Shown piece by piece: positions 1 through 7,496 of a stretch of DNA of 64,000 nucleotides. A program made the position numbers and the translations under genes. The number at the start of each line of letters is the position of its first letter. Within the stretch, counting starts at the first letter, position 1. The stretch spans positions 1-64,000 of the forward strand of contig DATNDR010000042.1 of the NCBI GenBank assembly GCA_035606945.1, in the 5' to 3' direction. This DNA is from GCA-003244245 sp035606945. GTDB lineage: Bacteria; Actinomycetota; Actinomycetes; Mycobacteriales; Pseudonocardiaceae. Below the pieces are notes generated by a model. That model saw only the letters and a program-made list of their open reading frames with translations. It was not told where the DNA came from and made no database searches.

Positions 1-158
1 CACCACTCCAGTCTGCGGCCACACGAGGGGAAGGCGACAAGAAGAAAGCGAGCCGCAGGGTGATCATGCGGAACACAAGATCTAAAACGGGTACGCCACG
101 CCGGGCGAGCCAAGATCCCCACGAATAAACCACCAGGGTCAGTGGAGGGTGTGTTGGT

Positions 159-323
159 GTGGTCGGTGAGAACGATGGGCGGGTGGAGCTGTCGGATGCG
201 ATCGGGGTGGTGCGGGAGCAGTTGATCGCCGCGCAGGCCGCGGGTCGACGGACGGTGGCTGGGCAGGAGCTGACGTTTGCGGTGGGCAAGGTGTCGATCG
301 AGTTTTCCGGCCACACTCGCTAG
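159..323 (+). pseudogene. truncated trypsin-co-occurring (trypco2) domain protein
   Basis: A short frame of 54 codons starts at GTG 159, with GGAGGG at 144-149 as ribosome binding site. Its product reads VELSDAIGVVREQLIAAQAA and then QELTFAVGKVSIEF, which matches from memory the N-terminal half of the trypco2 domain (a helix followed by the first strands). That domain usually runs 80-90 residues, but here the frame ends in SGHTR and stop right after the first strand pair, so the C-terminal half is missing. Trypco domains occur beside trypsin-like proteases in predicted conflict and signalling systems; no such partner is visible here. Probably a remnant. Confidence 0.45.
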
Positions 324-454
324 CCGCTCGGCATCTCGGTCAAGCAGAACCAAATGGCTGCCACGCCGAGCGAGCGCGTGTGCCAGGCATCACCGATCCC
401 ACTTGCGGCGCCAGTGATGACGGCGGTGCCGCCGGCGAAGACGTACTTTTGCAT
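320..454 (-). pseudogene. short-chain dehydrogenase N-terminal remnant
   Basis: The 44-residue frame starting at 454 contains FAGGTAVITGAASGIG. This is the cofactor-binding TGxxxGIG motif that opens classical SDR enzymes. Beyond the motif the similarity fades, and the frame stops after about 23 more residues, so over 80 percent of an SDR (about 250 residues) is absent. Its end overlaps the stop of the trypco2 stub on the other strand, so two broken genes meet at 310-325, as expected at a deletion or recombination joint. Confidence 0.45.
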
Positions 455-1440
455 GTAAACCTTCCAGGTCGCGATGGTGCGGCAAGCAAGGTGGCCGCAG
501 CGGTATCGCTGTCGACGCACAGTGAACCGCATGCCCTCGTTTCCCGCGGACTAGAGGTCGCACTTGTCATTTCGGCACGGCGCTGCCGCGGCGGTTCGCT
601 TGGTCGGTGGCGGTTACGCCTGCGGATCTCGGGTGGCTTTGGTGCTCTACACGGGCGTACCAGAGCTGGGTCCTACCGCATATAGAACGCACTCCGCCAC
701 GGCGGGTTTAGATGTGATCATCGTCAGCAAGCCGTCAACGGACCCGACGCGGCCAGCCCGCACGGATCGATCCACACCGGTGTGTCGCCGCAGCCCAGTA
801 GCACACAATGATGCACCGGCATGCGCAGGAAGGAACGAATCAGCGTTCACACCTCAGAGATCAACACGATCTAAATCAATACTGCATGCCTCCAGCGCGC
901 CTCGACTCCGGGATGGACCCAACTGCGCGCAAGGTAGTGGGTCGCCGGGTGACGCGGCTAGCCCATCCGGCCGACGTCTAGGGCATAGCAAGCCAGGCCG
1001 CCGACGCGACGGGATACCCGCCTTGTCCCACCCGTCATTGCAAACGAAACAACCGCCGCGTCGTGCTGTCCGCGTGCTGTTAGGAGGGATCAACAGGGGT
1101 CAGCTGCGGCACCTCAAAGTGCAAGTTATCCGCAGGTCTGCGGGTATCAATCTGGCACGGTAGTGAGATTCTCAAGCTCTCAACCCAAGTAAAGGCGCCT
1201 CCGGCGGGCCTCGCTCCGGAATGTTCCCCCGCTCGGTCGAGGACAGTGCTGGGTTACCAGGGACGCGGGTATCCCGTCGCGTCGGCGCCGAAGGTGGTCG
1301 ATATGCGCCACTATGATCGTTTGGACACTTTTCGGTCACTAAACACACCCAGACAACCGAATACAACCACCAACGATAAACGTTTGCAGTCGCAAAGCTG
1401 CGGGTAATGGGTGCTATCCACGAACAACCACAACGACGGT
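455..1440. other. no gene recognised
   Basis: I see no convincing gene in this stretch. The longest open frame (plus strand, 564-1163) has a composition dominated by Arg, Ser and Pro, no recognisable domain and no good ribosome binding site. The base composition is less GC-rich than the rest of the window, as expected of decayed DNA. Confidence 0.5.
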
Positions 1441-1483
1441 CCGAGAATCCTTGGGTCTGGGTTCGATCCCCAGACGGCCCACA
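1441..1483 (+). tRNA. 3' fragment of a tRNA-Lys-like gene
   Basis: Positions 1457-1473 form a perfect T arm: stem CTGGG/CCCAG around loop TTCGATC. It is followed by a 7-base acceptor strand ACGGCCC and discriminator A at 1481. The end GGCCCA fits actinobacterial tRNA-Lys, whose 5' end is GGGCCGT. No anticodon arm or D arm can be folded upstream, so this is only a 3' piece. Such pieces are typical of attachment sites left by integrative elements that use a tRNA 3' end. No second copy was seen in the window. Confidence 0.4.
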
Positions 1484-1756
1484 AAACTCCAGGTAAATAG
1501 TCCCTACGGCGTACCAGAACAAGGCCGAGCCGATCCCGCTTGCTGCGCGCGGCCTATCGGCCGTGCTTGCGCAGGCCGGCCCGCCCGACACCAATGGTCA
1601 CCGAACTTCACGGTCGGTCCCAGATGGCGCTGCCCTGCCACACATCTCAAGAGCCCGAGCCACGCGTCAACGCTGAGTCCGAGCTGGTCCACCTCGTTGT
1701 TTCCGGGGATCATCAGGCCACACTGGCGCCTGTCATCCCTGGCCTCGGCATCGCCG

Positions 1757-2473
1757 TTATCGAACTGGTCGCTGTGAAGCGGGGCCTTCACCGCGCGGGC
1801 ACCGACGGGTTTCCGCCGCGTGGCGACGGTAGATGGTGAGGGCACCCAGGATGAGTATGAGGGCACTAACCACGACAGCGTCGCGCGCAGTGACCACCCC
1901 GAGGCGGATGAGCGTTTCGCCAAGCAGGTAGACGCCGAGGACGATCAGCATAGGTCCAGCGAAGCGTTCAATGCACTCTCGCCGCCGTTCGTTGATCCGG
2001 ACGCCAAGGGACAACCCGAGCTGAGAGACCACCAGTGTTTGGATGACAATGAGGGCAACGATGGTGGTGGGTTTGGTCACGTCGGCTCCAAGACCGAGGC
2101 CAAACCCGATCGCCAGCTCATCAAGGCTGGTTGATAACGCAAGCCCGACCAGAGCGAGGCCACGTGCGCTGGTAAGTCGTCCCGCCTTGGCGACTTCGTC
2201 GTCATCGTTGTCAGCCCACCATAGGTAGCCGCCAAGGAGGACAAGCAGACCACCGGAGAGGTAGTCGGCGACGTTTCCGACCGTATGACCGATGGAGGCG
2301 CCAAGGGCCAGGCCCGCCAGTGGCATACCCCCTTCAAAAAAGACAAAGACCGCAGAGATTCGCCATCGAGTCGAGCCAGAGGGTCGGCTGGTACCCGCCG
2401 CCGCGGCGATCGCGAACGTATCTATGCTCAGCGGCAACACGAACAATAGAGAGCTGAACAAGACGTTGCTCAT
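1757..2473 (-). CDS. mntP: MntP-family manganese efflux pump
   Basis: This predicted membrane protein of 238 residues belongs to the MntP (DUF204) family, which exports Mn2+ across the cytoplasmic membrane. Both halves of the internal duplication carry the characteristic acidic residue in a transmembrane helix: PLSIDTFAIAAA near the N-terminus and TSLDELAIGFGLGLG in the second half. Four to six hydrophobic segments are visible. ATG 2473 is preferred over a TTG six codons upstream because GGAGGT lies 10 bases before it. At 238 residues it is longer than the usual ~190; the excess is a basic C-terminal tail. An IS66 element sits only 43 bases upstream of the start and separates the gene from its original 5' region. 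Confidence 0.8.
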   Translation of the reverse strand: MSNVLFSSLLFVLPLSIDTFAIAAAAGTSRPSGSTRWRISAVFVFFEGGMPLAGLALGASIGHTVGNVADYLSGGLLVLLGGYLWWADNDDDEVAKAGRLTSARGLALVGLALSTSLDELAIGFGLGLGADVTKPTTIVALIVIQTLVVSQLGLSLGVRINERRRECIERFAGPMLIVLGVYLLGETLIRLGVVTARDAVVVSALILILGALTIYRRHAAETRRCPRGEGPASQRPVR

Positions 2474-2508
2474 GGGCCGCGCTACCTCCAATCACCTGTG
2501 TGATCGAT

Positions 2509-2516
2509 GCCCGCGC
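2509..2516. repeat. left target-site duplication of the IS66 element
   Basis: GCCCGCGC directly abuts the left inverted repeat and is repeated exactly at 4096-4103. Eight bases is the duplication length expected for IS66-family transposition. Confidence 0.85.
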
Positions 2517-2531
2517 GTAGCTATTCAGCCG
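2517..2531. repeat. left terminal inverted repeat of IS66 element
   Basis: GTAGCTATTCAGCCG pairs without mismatch with the right end at 4081-4095. Beyond base 15 the two ends diverge. Confidence 0.9.
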
Positions 2532-3988
2532 GGGGTAGCGGCGGGTGGTAGCCAGGCGCCGGTGGTGAATAGTTGGGTGAGGATGGCGAAGCTGTCCAGG
2601 CCCCATTTGGTGGCGGTGGACAGGTAGGACTGAACGATGGCGAAGTCGGCGACGCCGGTCAGGGTGCGCCAGCATCCGCCGGAGGTGCGCTGCTGGATCT
2701 TCGCGGGGCGGACGTCGCGTTCACTTTGGTTGTTCGTGAAGGGCACGGCAAGATCGACCACGAACCGCAGGATCATGTCCTCGTGGTTGCGGAACCGCTT
2801 CGCGAGGGTGAGCGCGTCGTTGGCCAGCGGCCCGGCGCGGGCGGTGTTGTCGCTGATCCCGGCTGTGGTGGCGCCGCGGTAGCGGCGACGGATCGCGCTG
2901 AGGACGTCGGGGTCGAGGCTGTCGTGCCCGGCGGCGCGGGCAGCCTGGGCGTGGTGGTGGGCGTCGGTGAGAGTGTCGGCCATCGCCGCGGCCCAGAGCT
3001 GGCCCTGTGGGTCGGCCCGGTGGAACGCGGCCAGATCTCTGAGCAAGTGAGCTCCGCACCAGGCATGGTGGGCGTCGATTAGGTGGACGTAGCCGGCGTA
3101 GCCGTCGCGGACGATGGTGCCGGTGTAGCCGGGCAGGATCTTGCCGGCGTCGATGTCGTCCTTGGTGCGTCCACCGGTGTGCATCGCGGTGAGAAACTCG
3201 GTGGAGGCGGCGTGGACGTACTCCAGGCCGCCGTCGGCGCGGACCGGGGTCTCATCGACGTGCAGCACCCCCACCTGGCGCAGCAACTCCCGGACCCGGG
3301 GCAGGAACTCCCGCTCGAGCAGCCGGGCGGCGCGACCGCGGACACCGGCCATGAACCCGGTCGACACCGAGACGCCGAGCATCGAGGCCATCAGCCCGGC
3401 GGCGCGGGCGACGGGCAGGTAATGCCCGCACAGCAGCTCCGCCGCCCGGCCCAGCACCCCCGGCCCGTACTGCGCGCGGCCCGTCACGCCCGCGGGGGCC
3501 TCGCCCGGGGTGCGGGCGGCGCAACACGGGCAGGCCCGGGTGATGATCCGATACTCGGTGACCCACGGTGGTGGCGGGGCCAGCACGTCGGTGATTTGGC
3601 GGCGCGCCGTGCCGATCACCCGTGCTCCGCGCAGGTCCGCCCCGCAGTCCGCGCAGCTGTCCGGGTCGCAGATGATGGTCTCGTTCGGGTTGTCGACCAG
3701 CGGCATCGCCGAGCCCGGCGCCCCCTGCTGCTTACCGGGGTCGCGTCCCGACGAACGGCGCGACGAACGGCGCTCGGGCTTGCGGTAGGGCGAGTCCGAC
3801 GACGGTGGCCTGTTCGACGTCGAGGAGTCCTTGCCCAGCCGCTGCTTCAGCTCGGCCAGCTCCGTAGCCTGCGCCGCGATCCGCTCAGCCTGCGCGGCGA
3901 TCACCTCACGAAGACCCGCGTTCGCCGCACGAAGCTCGACGACCAGCCCAGCCAGTCCCTCCACAGAGGACGGCACCGGCTCGGACAC
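2525..3988 (-). CDS. IS66-family DDE transposase
   Basis: This 487-residue protein is the single transposase (TnpC type) of the surrounding element. It has an N-terminal coiled-coil rich in Ala, Glu and Leu (about residues 10-50), a Ser/Arg-rich linker, and a zinc-binding segment with CPDSCADCG-like cysteine pairs. The DDE catalytic core follows. The catalytic acidic residues are visible in HVDETPVR, in IVRDGYAGY and in the terminal NNQSERDVRPAKIQQRTSGG. GTG 3988 or TTG 3991 can serve as start; no strong ribosome binding site separates them. The stop lies inside the left inverted repeat. Confidence 0.93.
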   Translation of the reverse strand: MSEPVPSSVEGLAGLVVELRAANAGLREVIAAQAERIAAQATELAELKQRLGKDSSTSNRPPSSDSPYRKPERRSSRRSSGRDPGKQQGAPGSAMPLVDNPNETIICDPDSCADCGADLRGARVIGTARRQITDVLAPPPPWVTEYRIITRACPCCAARTPGEAPAGVTGRAQYGPGVLGRAAELLCGHYLPVARAAGLMASMLGVSVSTGFMAGVRGRAARLLEREFLPRVRELLRQVGVLHVDETPVRADGGLEYVHAASTEFLTAMHTGGRTKDDIDAGKILPGYTGTIVRDGYAGYVHLIDAHHAWCGAHLLRDLAAFHRADPQGQLWAAAMADTLTDAHHHAQAARAAGHDSLDPDVLSAIRRRYRGATTAGISDNTARAGPLANDALTLAKRFRNHEDMILRFVVDLAVPFTNNQSERDVRPAKIQQRTSGGCWRTLTGVADFAIVQSYLSTATKWGLDSFAILTQLFTTGAWLPPAATPG

Positions 3989-4080
3989 CAACCCATGATC
4001 ACAACAACACCCGCAAGATCAAGCCGACACACCGGCCGAACGACCTACCGGCCACATGAAGCATGACACTGACTGCGCGG

Positions 4081-4095
4081 CGGCTGAATAGCTAC
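4081..4095. repeat. right terminal inverted repeat of IS66 element
   Basis: CGGCTGAATAGCTAC is the exact complement of the left end at 2517-2531. Confidence 0.9.
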
Positions 4096-4103
4096 GCCCG
4101 CGC
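4096..4103. repeat. right target-site duplication of the IS66 element
   Basis: GCCCGCGC is identical to 2509-2516 on the other side of the element. Confidence 0.85.
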
Positions 4104-4685
4104 GGTCATTCTGTATCCCGCGCTAGTTGATTGCTGTCTCCAGTCACACAGAGACGCCTACCTGCAGACGCAGATATCGGCCGGGGAACCGTACAGCGCA
4201 GGGCAGCGCCCAAAGAATGACCAGGCGAACTCGTCGCCGAGATGACGCAGGGCTGCGCCAGACGGTGCTGATTCGGTCCGATTCGCCGACTAACGCCGTG
4301 GGCTGACAACGATGCCACCACCTAACCGTGGCCGTACTCGGCGCCTGAGACCCGCATCCCACGACAGACCAATTAGCCCGACGTATTTGCAGCACCGACC
4401 ACCGTAAGTAACGGACCCCTTACAGCTCCAGGGGCTTCGCTTCGGGTGCTCGCAGCGGCCACCTGGAGGTAGCCGATAATGTTCGCCGGGGCCCGCCGGC
4501 GGCAACCCACCAATGCGCGCCGATGTCATCTACTTCGCCGTAGACTCGCCATCACCGCGCACCGCCACAACATCACCCTGGCGATTGGCGCCATGCGCAT
4601 CATTCCCCGGTAGTGGATCTTGGACAGTGTCGCCTAGGCCAATCGGACTAAGACCATGGCTCAATAGGAACACCCAAATCCTTCA
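4104..4685. other. intergenic region between two divergent mntP-type genes
   Basis: No coding sequence was found here. Before the IS66 insertion this was the shared upstream region of the two divergent manganese exporter genes, so it probably holds their promoters. I looked for the manganese-sensing yybP-ykoY riboswitch that often precedes mntP. I could not match its conserved core with confidence on either strand. Confidence 0.45.
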
Positions 4686-5276
4686 TTGCTTACAGTAAGT
4701 TTGTTTTTTGTGCTAGGGATATTTGTCAAGGCCGTGGTCTTCGTGTTGCCACTGGGCCTGGACGTACTGACCGTCTCCACCGCACTGGGCACCCTCGGGG
4801 TGACCGGCTGGGCACGATGGCGGGTCTCCGTCGTGCTCGCTAGCTGCCAGGTCGTTGCCATGCTCATCGGTCTGCTGCTCGGCGTGGAGCTCGCCCAAGC
4901 GATCGGGGAGCCGGCGGGCTACGTCGGCGCCGGTGTCTTTATCGCGCTGGGCACCCACCTGCTGCTGGACCGGGACACCAGCGAGGCTGAACGGGTCCGC
5001 AAACGGATCAGCGAGAACGTCTTCGGGCTCATCGGACTCGGGATCTCCATCAGCCCCGACGAGCTCGTGGCCGGATTCGGTCTAGGTCTAGCCCACATCC
5101 CGGTGGCCGCCGGCATCATCGCCATCGCTTTGCAGGGTCTGATCGCCTCTCAACTCGGATTATTCCTCGGGGCGCGCATCGGCGAACGATTCCGTGAGGC
5201 AACTGGGCGGCTCAGCGCCATCGGTTTACTCCTGATCGGCGGCTACCAGTTCCTCGAGCAGCTCACCGGCGGGTAA
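4686..5276 (+). CDS. second MntP-like manganese efflux protein
   Basis: This 196-residue membrane protein is a divergent paralogue of the MntP-type protein at 1757-2473 and has the usual family length. It shows PLGLDVLTVSTALG in the first half and SISPDELVAGFGLGLA in the second, the two positions where MntP carries membrane-embedded acidic residues. It also has the closing SQLGLFLGARIGERF segment shared with the first copy. The start is uncertain: TTG 4686 gives the longest frame, but GTG codons at 4710 and 4731 are possible and none has a clear ribosome binding site. It lies divergent to the first copy across a region now split by IS66. Confidence 0.7.
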   Translation: MLTVSLFFVLGIFVKAVVFVLPLGLDVLTVSTALGTLGVTGWARWRVSVVLASCQVVAMLIGLLLGVELAQAIGEPAGYVGAGVFIALGTHLLLDRDTSEAERVRKRISENVFGLIGLGISISPDELVAGFGLGLAHIPVAAGIIAIALQGLIASQLGLFLGARIGERFREATGRLSAIGLLLIGGYQFLEQLTGG

Positions 5277-5296
5277 TGGACCGAACGTCCCATGCA

Positions 5297-5830
5297 TCAA
5301 TCGTCGTATGCTTTGTGCAGAGTGGTACACCTCGCAGGATTGTCAGGTAGACACGCCTTACTGTCTTCAACGGGTGCGTTCGGATCACCGATGAGTTGAA
5401 GACCCGCAGCATCGGCCGCGGTGACCCAGTTAGCGGCAAGCGCCCGTTGAGCGGCACTCAGCGAGATCATGCCCTTACACACGCCCTCATGAAGCGCGAT
5501 TTCTATCCGATCCTTGGGGTTGGGCTTAGCTTGCGGTTGGGGCCACCTATTGCGTGGATCTTCGGAAGAACCACCAAGCATCCGTGACACAAGGTGGTCG
5601 TACTCGCCCTCGTAGTCGGGTGTAAGCCCATAGGAACGGGCAGAAGCCGCCTCCATCCGACTATCCACCGCCACCGGTGGATATGCTTTCTCCCGCCAGT
5701 CCGGCTTGCAAATCGTGTCGGCCGGGTTTGCCTCGGTGACCGCGGCGTCGATCGCGCCCGGCGTGCAGCGCGGGTCAGGCACCGGCTGGCCGTCATACTC
5801 ACCCAGCTTGCAGGTACCAGGGGCAGGCAT
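5297..5830 (-). CDS. HNH-like nuclease domain protein, out of frame with the Sel1 gene
   Basis: The 177-residue reading from ATG 5830 carries the pattern of a secreted-type actinobacterial HNH-like nuclease family. It has RCTPGAIDAAVTEAN, then EYDHLVSRMLGGSSEDPRN with the DH and LGG..N.WP signature, then KDRIEIALHEGVCKG and SLSAAQRALAANW. No signal peptide is present. The frame is open far upstream, inside the Sel1-repeat gene, but that part is only a GC-rich shadow. The recognisable domain starts just after the Sel1 stop at 5898. A +1 shift near 5900-6000 would fuse the two into one protein of about 550 residues. The ribosome binding site at 5830 is weak (GGAA), so this may be a free-standing gene, a frameshifted fusion, or the decayed C-terminus of one. 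Confidence 0.55.
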   Translation of the reverse strand: MPAPGTCKLGEYDGQPVPDPRCTPGAIDAAVTEANPADTICKPDWREKAYPPVAVDSRMEAASARSYGLTPDYEGEYDHLVSRMLGGSSEDPRNRWPQPQAKPNPKDRIEIALHEGVCKGMISLSAAQRALAANWVTAADAAGLQLIGDPNAPVEDSKACLPDNPARCTTLHKAYDD

Positions 5831-5897
5831 ACGGAAGTTCCTATCGCCGACCACCGGGCCGCTAGCACCTGGAGCTGAACTGGGAGACGCTTCGGAC

Positions 5898-7019
5898 TCA
5901 AGATCGTTGCTGGCCCAGCAGGATGTCCAGGTTGAAGCCGGCGGCGGTGTGGCCGGCGTCGGCGGCGACACGGTACCAGGCCAGAGCCTCGTCGAGCTCG
6001 CCGCGCCGGCCCAGTAGGACGCCGAGGTTGTAGGCGGCGTTGCTGTTGCCGGCGTCGGCGGCGATGCGGTACCAGGCCGCGGCCTCATCGAGGTCGCCGC
6101 GCTGTTCGAGCAGGACGCCGAGGTTGTTGGCGGCACTGGTGTTGCCGGCTTCGGCGGCGGTGCGGTACCAGGCCGCCGCTGCGTCGTGCTCGCCGCGTTG
6201 CTTGAGCAACAGGCCCAGGTTGTAGGCCGCGGTGGCGTGACCGGCGTCGGCGGCGGTGCGGTACCAGGCCGCGGCCTCATCGAGGTCGCCGCGGTCTTCT
6301 AACAGCAGGCCGAAGTTGTTGGCCGCATCGGTATTACCGGCTTCGGCCGCGGCCCGTGACCACTGTGCCGCCCCGTCGAGATCACCGCGCCGCTTGAGCA
6401 GCACACCGAGATTGAACGCAGCAGTGGTGTTGCCGGCTTCGGCGGCGCTGCGCCACCAGATCTGCGCCTCATCCAGCTCACCACGCTGCGCCAGCAGCAC
6501 GCCCAGCACGGTGGCGGCGGCGATGTTGCCGGCTTCGGCGGCGCTGCGCCACCAGGTCGCCGCCTCATCCAGCTCGCCACGCTGCACCAGCAGCAGACCG
6601 AGGTAGTTGGCGGCGTCGATGTTGCCGGTCTCGGCTGCGGTACGCCACCAGGTCTCCGCCTCGGCGAGTTCGCCGCGCTGCACCAGCAGCCGGCCCAGGC
6701 CGGTGGCGGCGTCGGCGTTGCCGGCCTGGGCGGCCGTGCGCCACAACGTCTCCGCCTTGTCGAGTTCACCGCGCTGCACCAGCAGCAAGCCCTCCTCGTA
6801 GGTGTCGGGTGCTACGGGCGAGGTCGCGTCCGAAGACTTGCTAGTCTCGCTGGCCTCGGCCTGCTCGACCCACTGTTGCAGGGTCTGCGGGGCCACTGTC
6901 AACTGATCAGCGACCCGCTCGATCGCCTCGAGCCGGCCACCCGCCTCCTGGCGGACGTCGAGCACCATCCGCACCGCACGCTGCCGAAACTCGTCGGTAT
7001 ATTCCTGGGCGGCTGGCAT
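5898..7019 (-). CDS. transposase-type HTH fused to nine Sel1/TPR repeats
   Basis: This 373-residue protein begins with an IS3 OrfA-type helix-turn-helix (about residues 5-52; EYTDEFRQRAVRMVLDVRQE, then VADQLTVAPQTLQQWVEQAE). After a short Ser/Thr linker there are nine 32-residue Sel1/TPR-like repeats (about residues 73-360), each of the form LGxLLxQRGELDEAxxWWRxAAEAGNxxA, plus one partial repeat. Sel1 arrays are protein-binding scaffolds. The rest of a transposase is absent, so the DNA-binding module appears to have been captured. ATG 7019 has TAGGAG about 10 bases upstream. The stop lies directly before the HNH-like domain, which is readable in another frame. The target and function are unknown. 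Confidence 0.75.
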   Translation of the reverse strand: MPAAQEYTDEFRQRAVRMVLDVRQEAGGRLEAIERVADQLTVAPQTLQQWVEQAEASETSKSSDATSPVAPDTYEEGLLLVQRGELDKAETLWRTAAQAGNADAATGLGRLLVQRGELAEAETWWRTAAETGNIDAANYLGLLLVQRGELDEAATWWRSAAEAGNIAAATVLGVLLAQRGELDEAQIWWRSAAEAGNTTAAFNLGVLLKRRGDLDGAAQWSRAAAEAGNTDAANNFGLLLEDRGDLDEAAAWYRTAADAGHATAAYNLGLLLKQRGEHDAAAAWYRTAAEAGNTSAANNLGVLLEQRGDLDEAAAWYRIAADAGNSNAAYNLGVLLGRRGELDEALAWYRVAADAGHTAAGFNLDILLGQQRS

Positions 7020-7088
7020 GATCAGCGTTCTCCTACAGACATGAGTCGTGACCTCGACCGTGACCGTCCGGCTGGGCGGGGCCGCCGT

Positions 7089-7496
7089 CTACCCGATCCT
7101 GCTGTTAGCCACCGCCAGCGCTTGCTCAACGCCCGCGGGACCCACCATGTCAGCCCAGGTGATCGAAAGCCATCCCCGGAAGTCGACCTCCGATGGCTCC
7201 GTGATGGGACGGGCCGGCTGCGTCGACAATGCCAGCGGCACGACCGGCGCCGCTCGCCGGGCACTCGTGACACTGAGTATCCGCTGCTCCAACTCGAAAC
7301 TGGGAATCATCTGCGGGACCGACAGCGCCAGCATGGCGCCGAGCCTCTCGGTCTCCGCGGCAACGCTGGAGCAGGATGGGCACTGATGCAGGTGCGCGGC
7401 GACTAGGGCCTCCTCGGCGGGCTCCAGGGCGTGCAATGCCCAGCCGACTGCCAACTCGCGACGCGAGCAGCGCGTAACGTCACGCTGGTCGTTCAT
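7089..7496 (-). CDS. zinc-finger anti-sigma factor, short form
   Basis: This 135-residue protein has an N-terminal ZAS-type anti-sigma domain, with HLHQCPSC (HxxxCxxC) at about residues 36-43 after a helix that starts RRELAVGWALHALEPAEEA. It should bind the ECF sigma factor encoded just upstream and hold it inactive. The ATG overlaps the sigma gene stop by four bases, so the two are translationally coupled. RskA-like partners of such sigma factors usually have a membrane helix and an extracytoplasmic domain. This protein has neither, so it is either a soluble sensor or a truncated one. Confidence 0.72.
   Translation of the reverse strand: MNDQRDVTRCSRRELAVGWALHALEPAEEALVAAHLHQCPSCSSVAAETERLGAMLALSVPQMIPSFELEQRILSVTSARRAAPVVPLALSTQPARPITEPSEVDFRGWLSITWADMVGPAGVEQALAVANSRIG

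Larger units (their letters stand above)
2517..4095 (-). mobile_element. complete IS66-family insertion sequence (1579 bp)
   Basis: The element is bounded by perfect 15-bp terminal inverted repeats, GTAGCTATTCAGCCG at 2517-2531 and its complement at 4081-4095. It is flanked by the exact 8-bp duplication GCCCGCGC. It carries one transposase gene and no tnpA/tnpB accessory frames, as in the ISBst12 subgroup of IS66. Undamaged ends, an exact target duplication and an open transposase frame point to a recent insertion. It lies between mntP and the sequence that used to be upstream of it. Confidence 0.92.

Noticed and set aside
564..1163. Plus-strand frame of 199 codons in the left accessory zone
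   Set aside because: The composition is not protein-like, and there is no ribosome binding site or recognisable domain.
4104..4685. yybP-ykoY manganese riboswitch upstream of the mntP genes
   Set aside because: It was expected from family knowledge, but the conserved core could not be matched on either strand with confidence.
5898..6800. Regular 96-bp periodicity suggesting a CRISPR-like or satellite array
   Set aside because: The period equals 32 codons and corresponds to Sel1/TPR repeats in an open reading frame.
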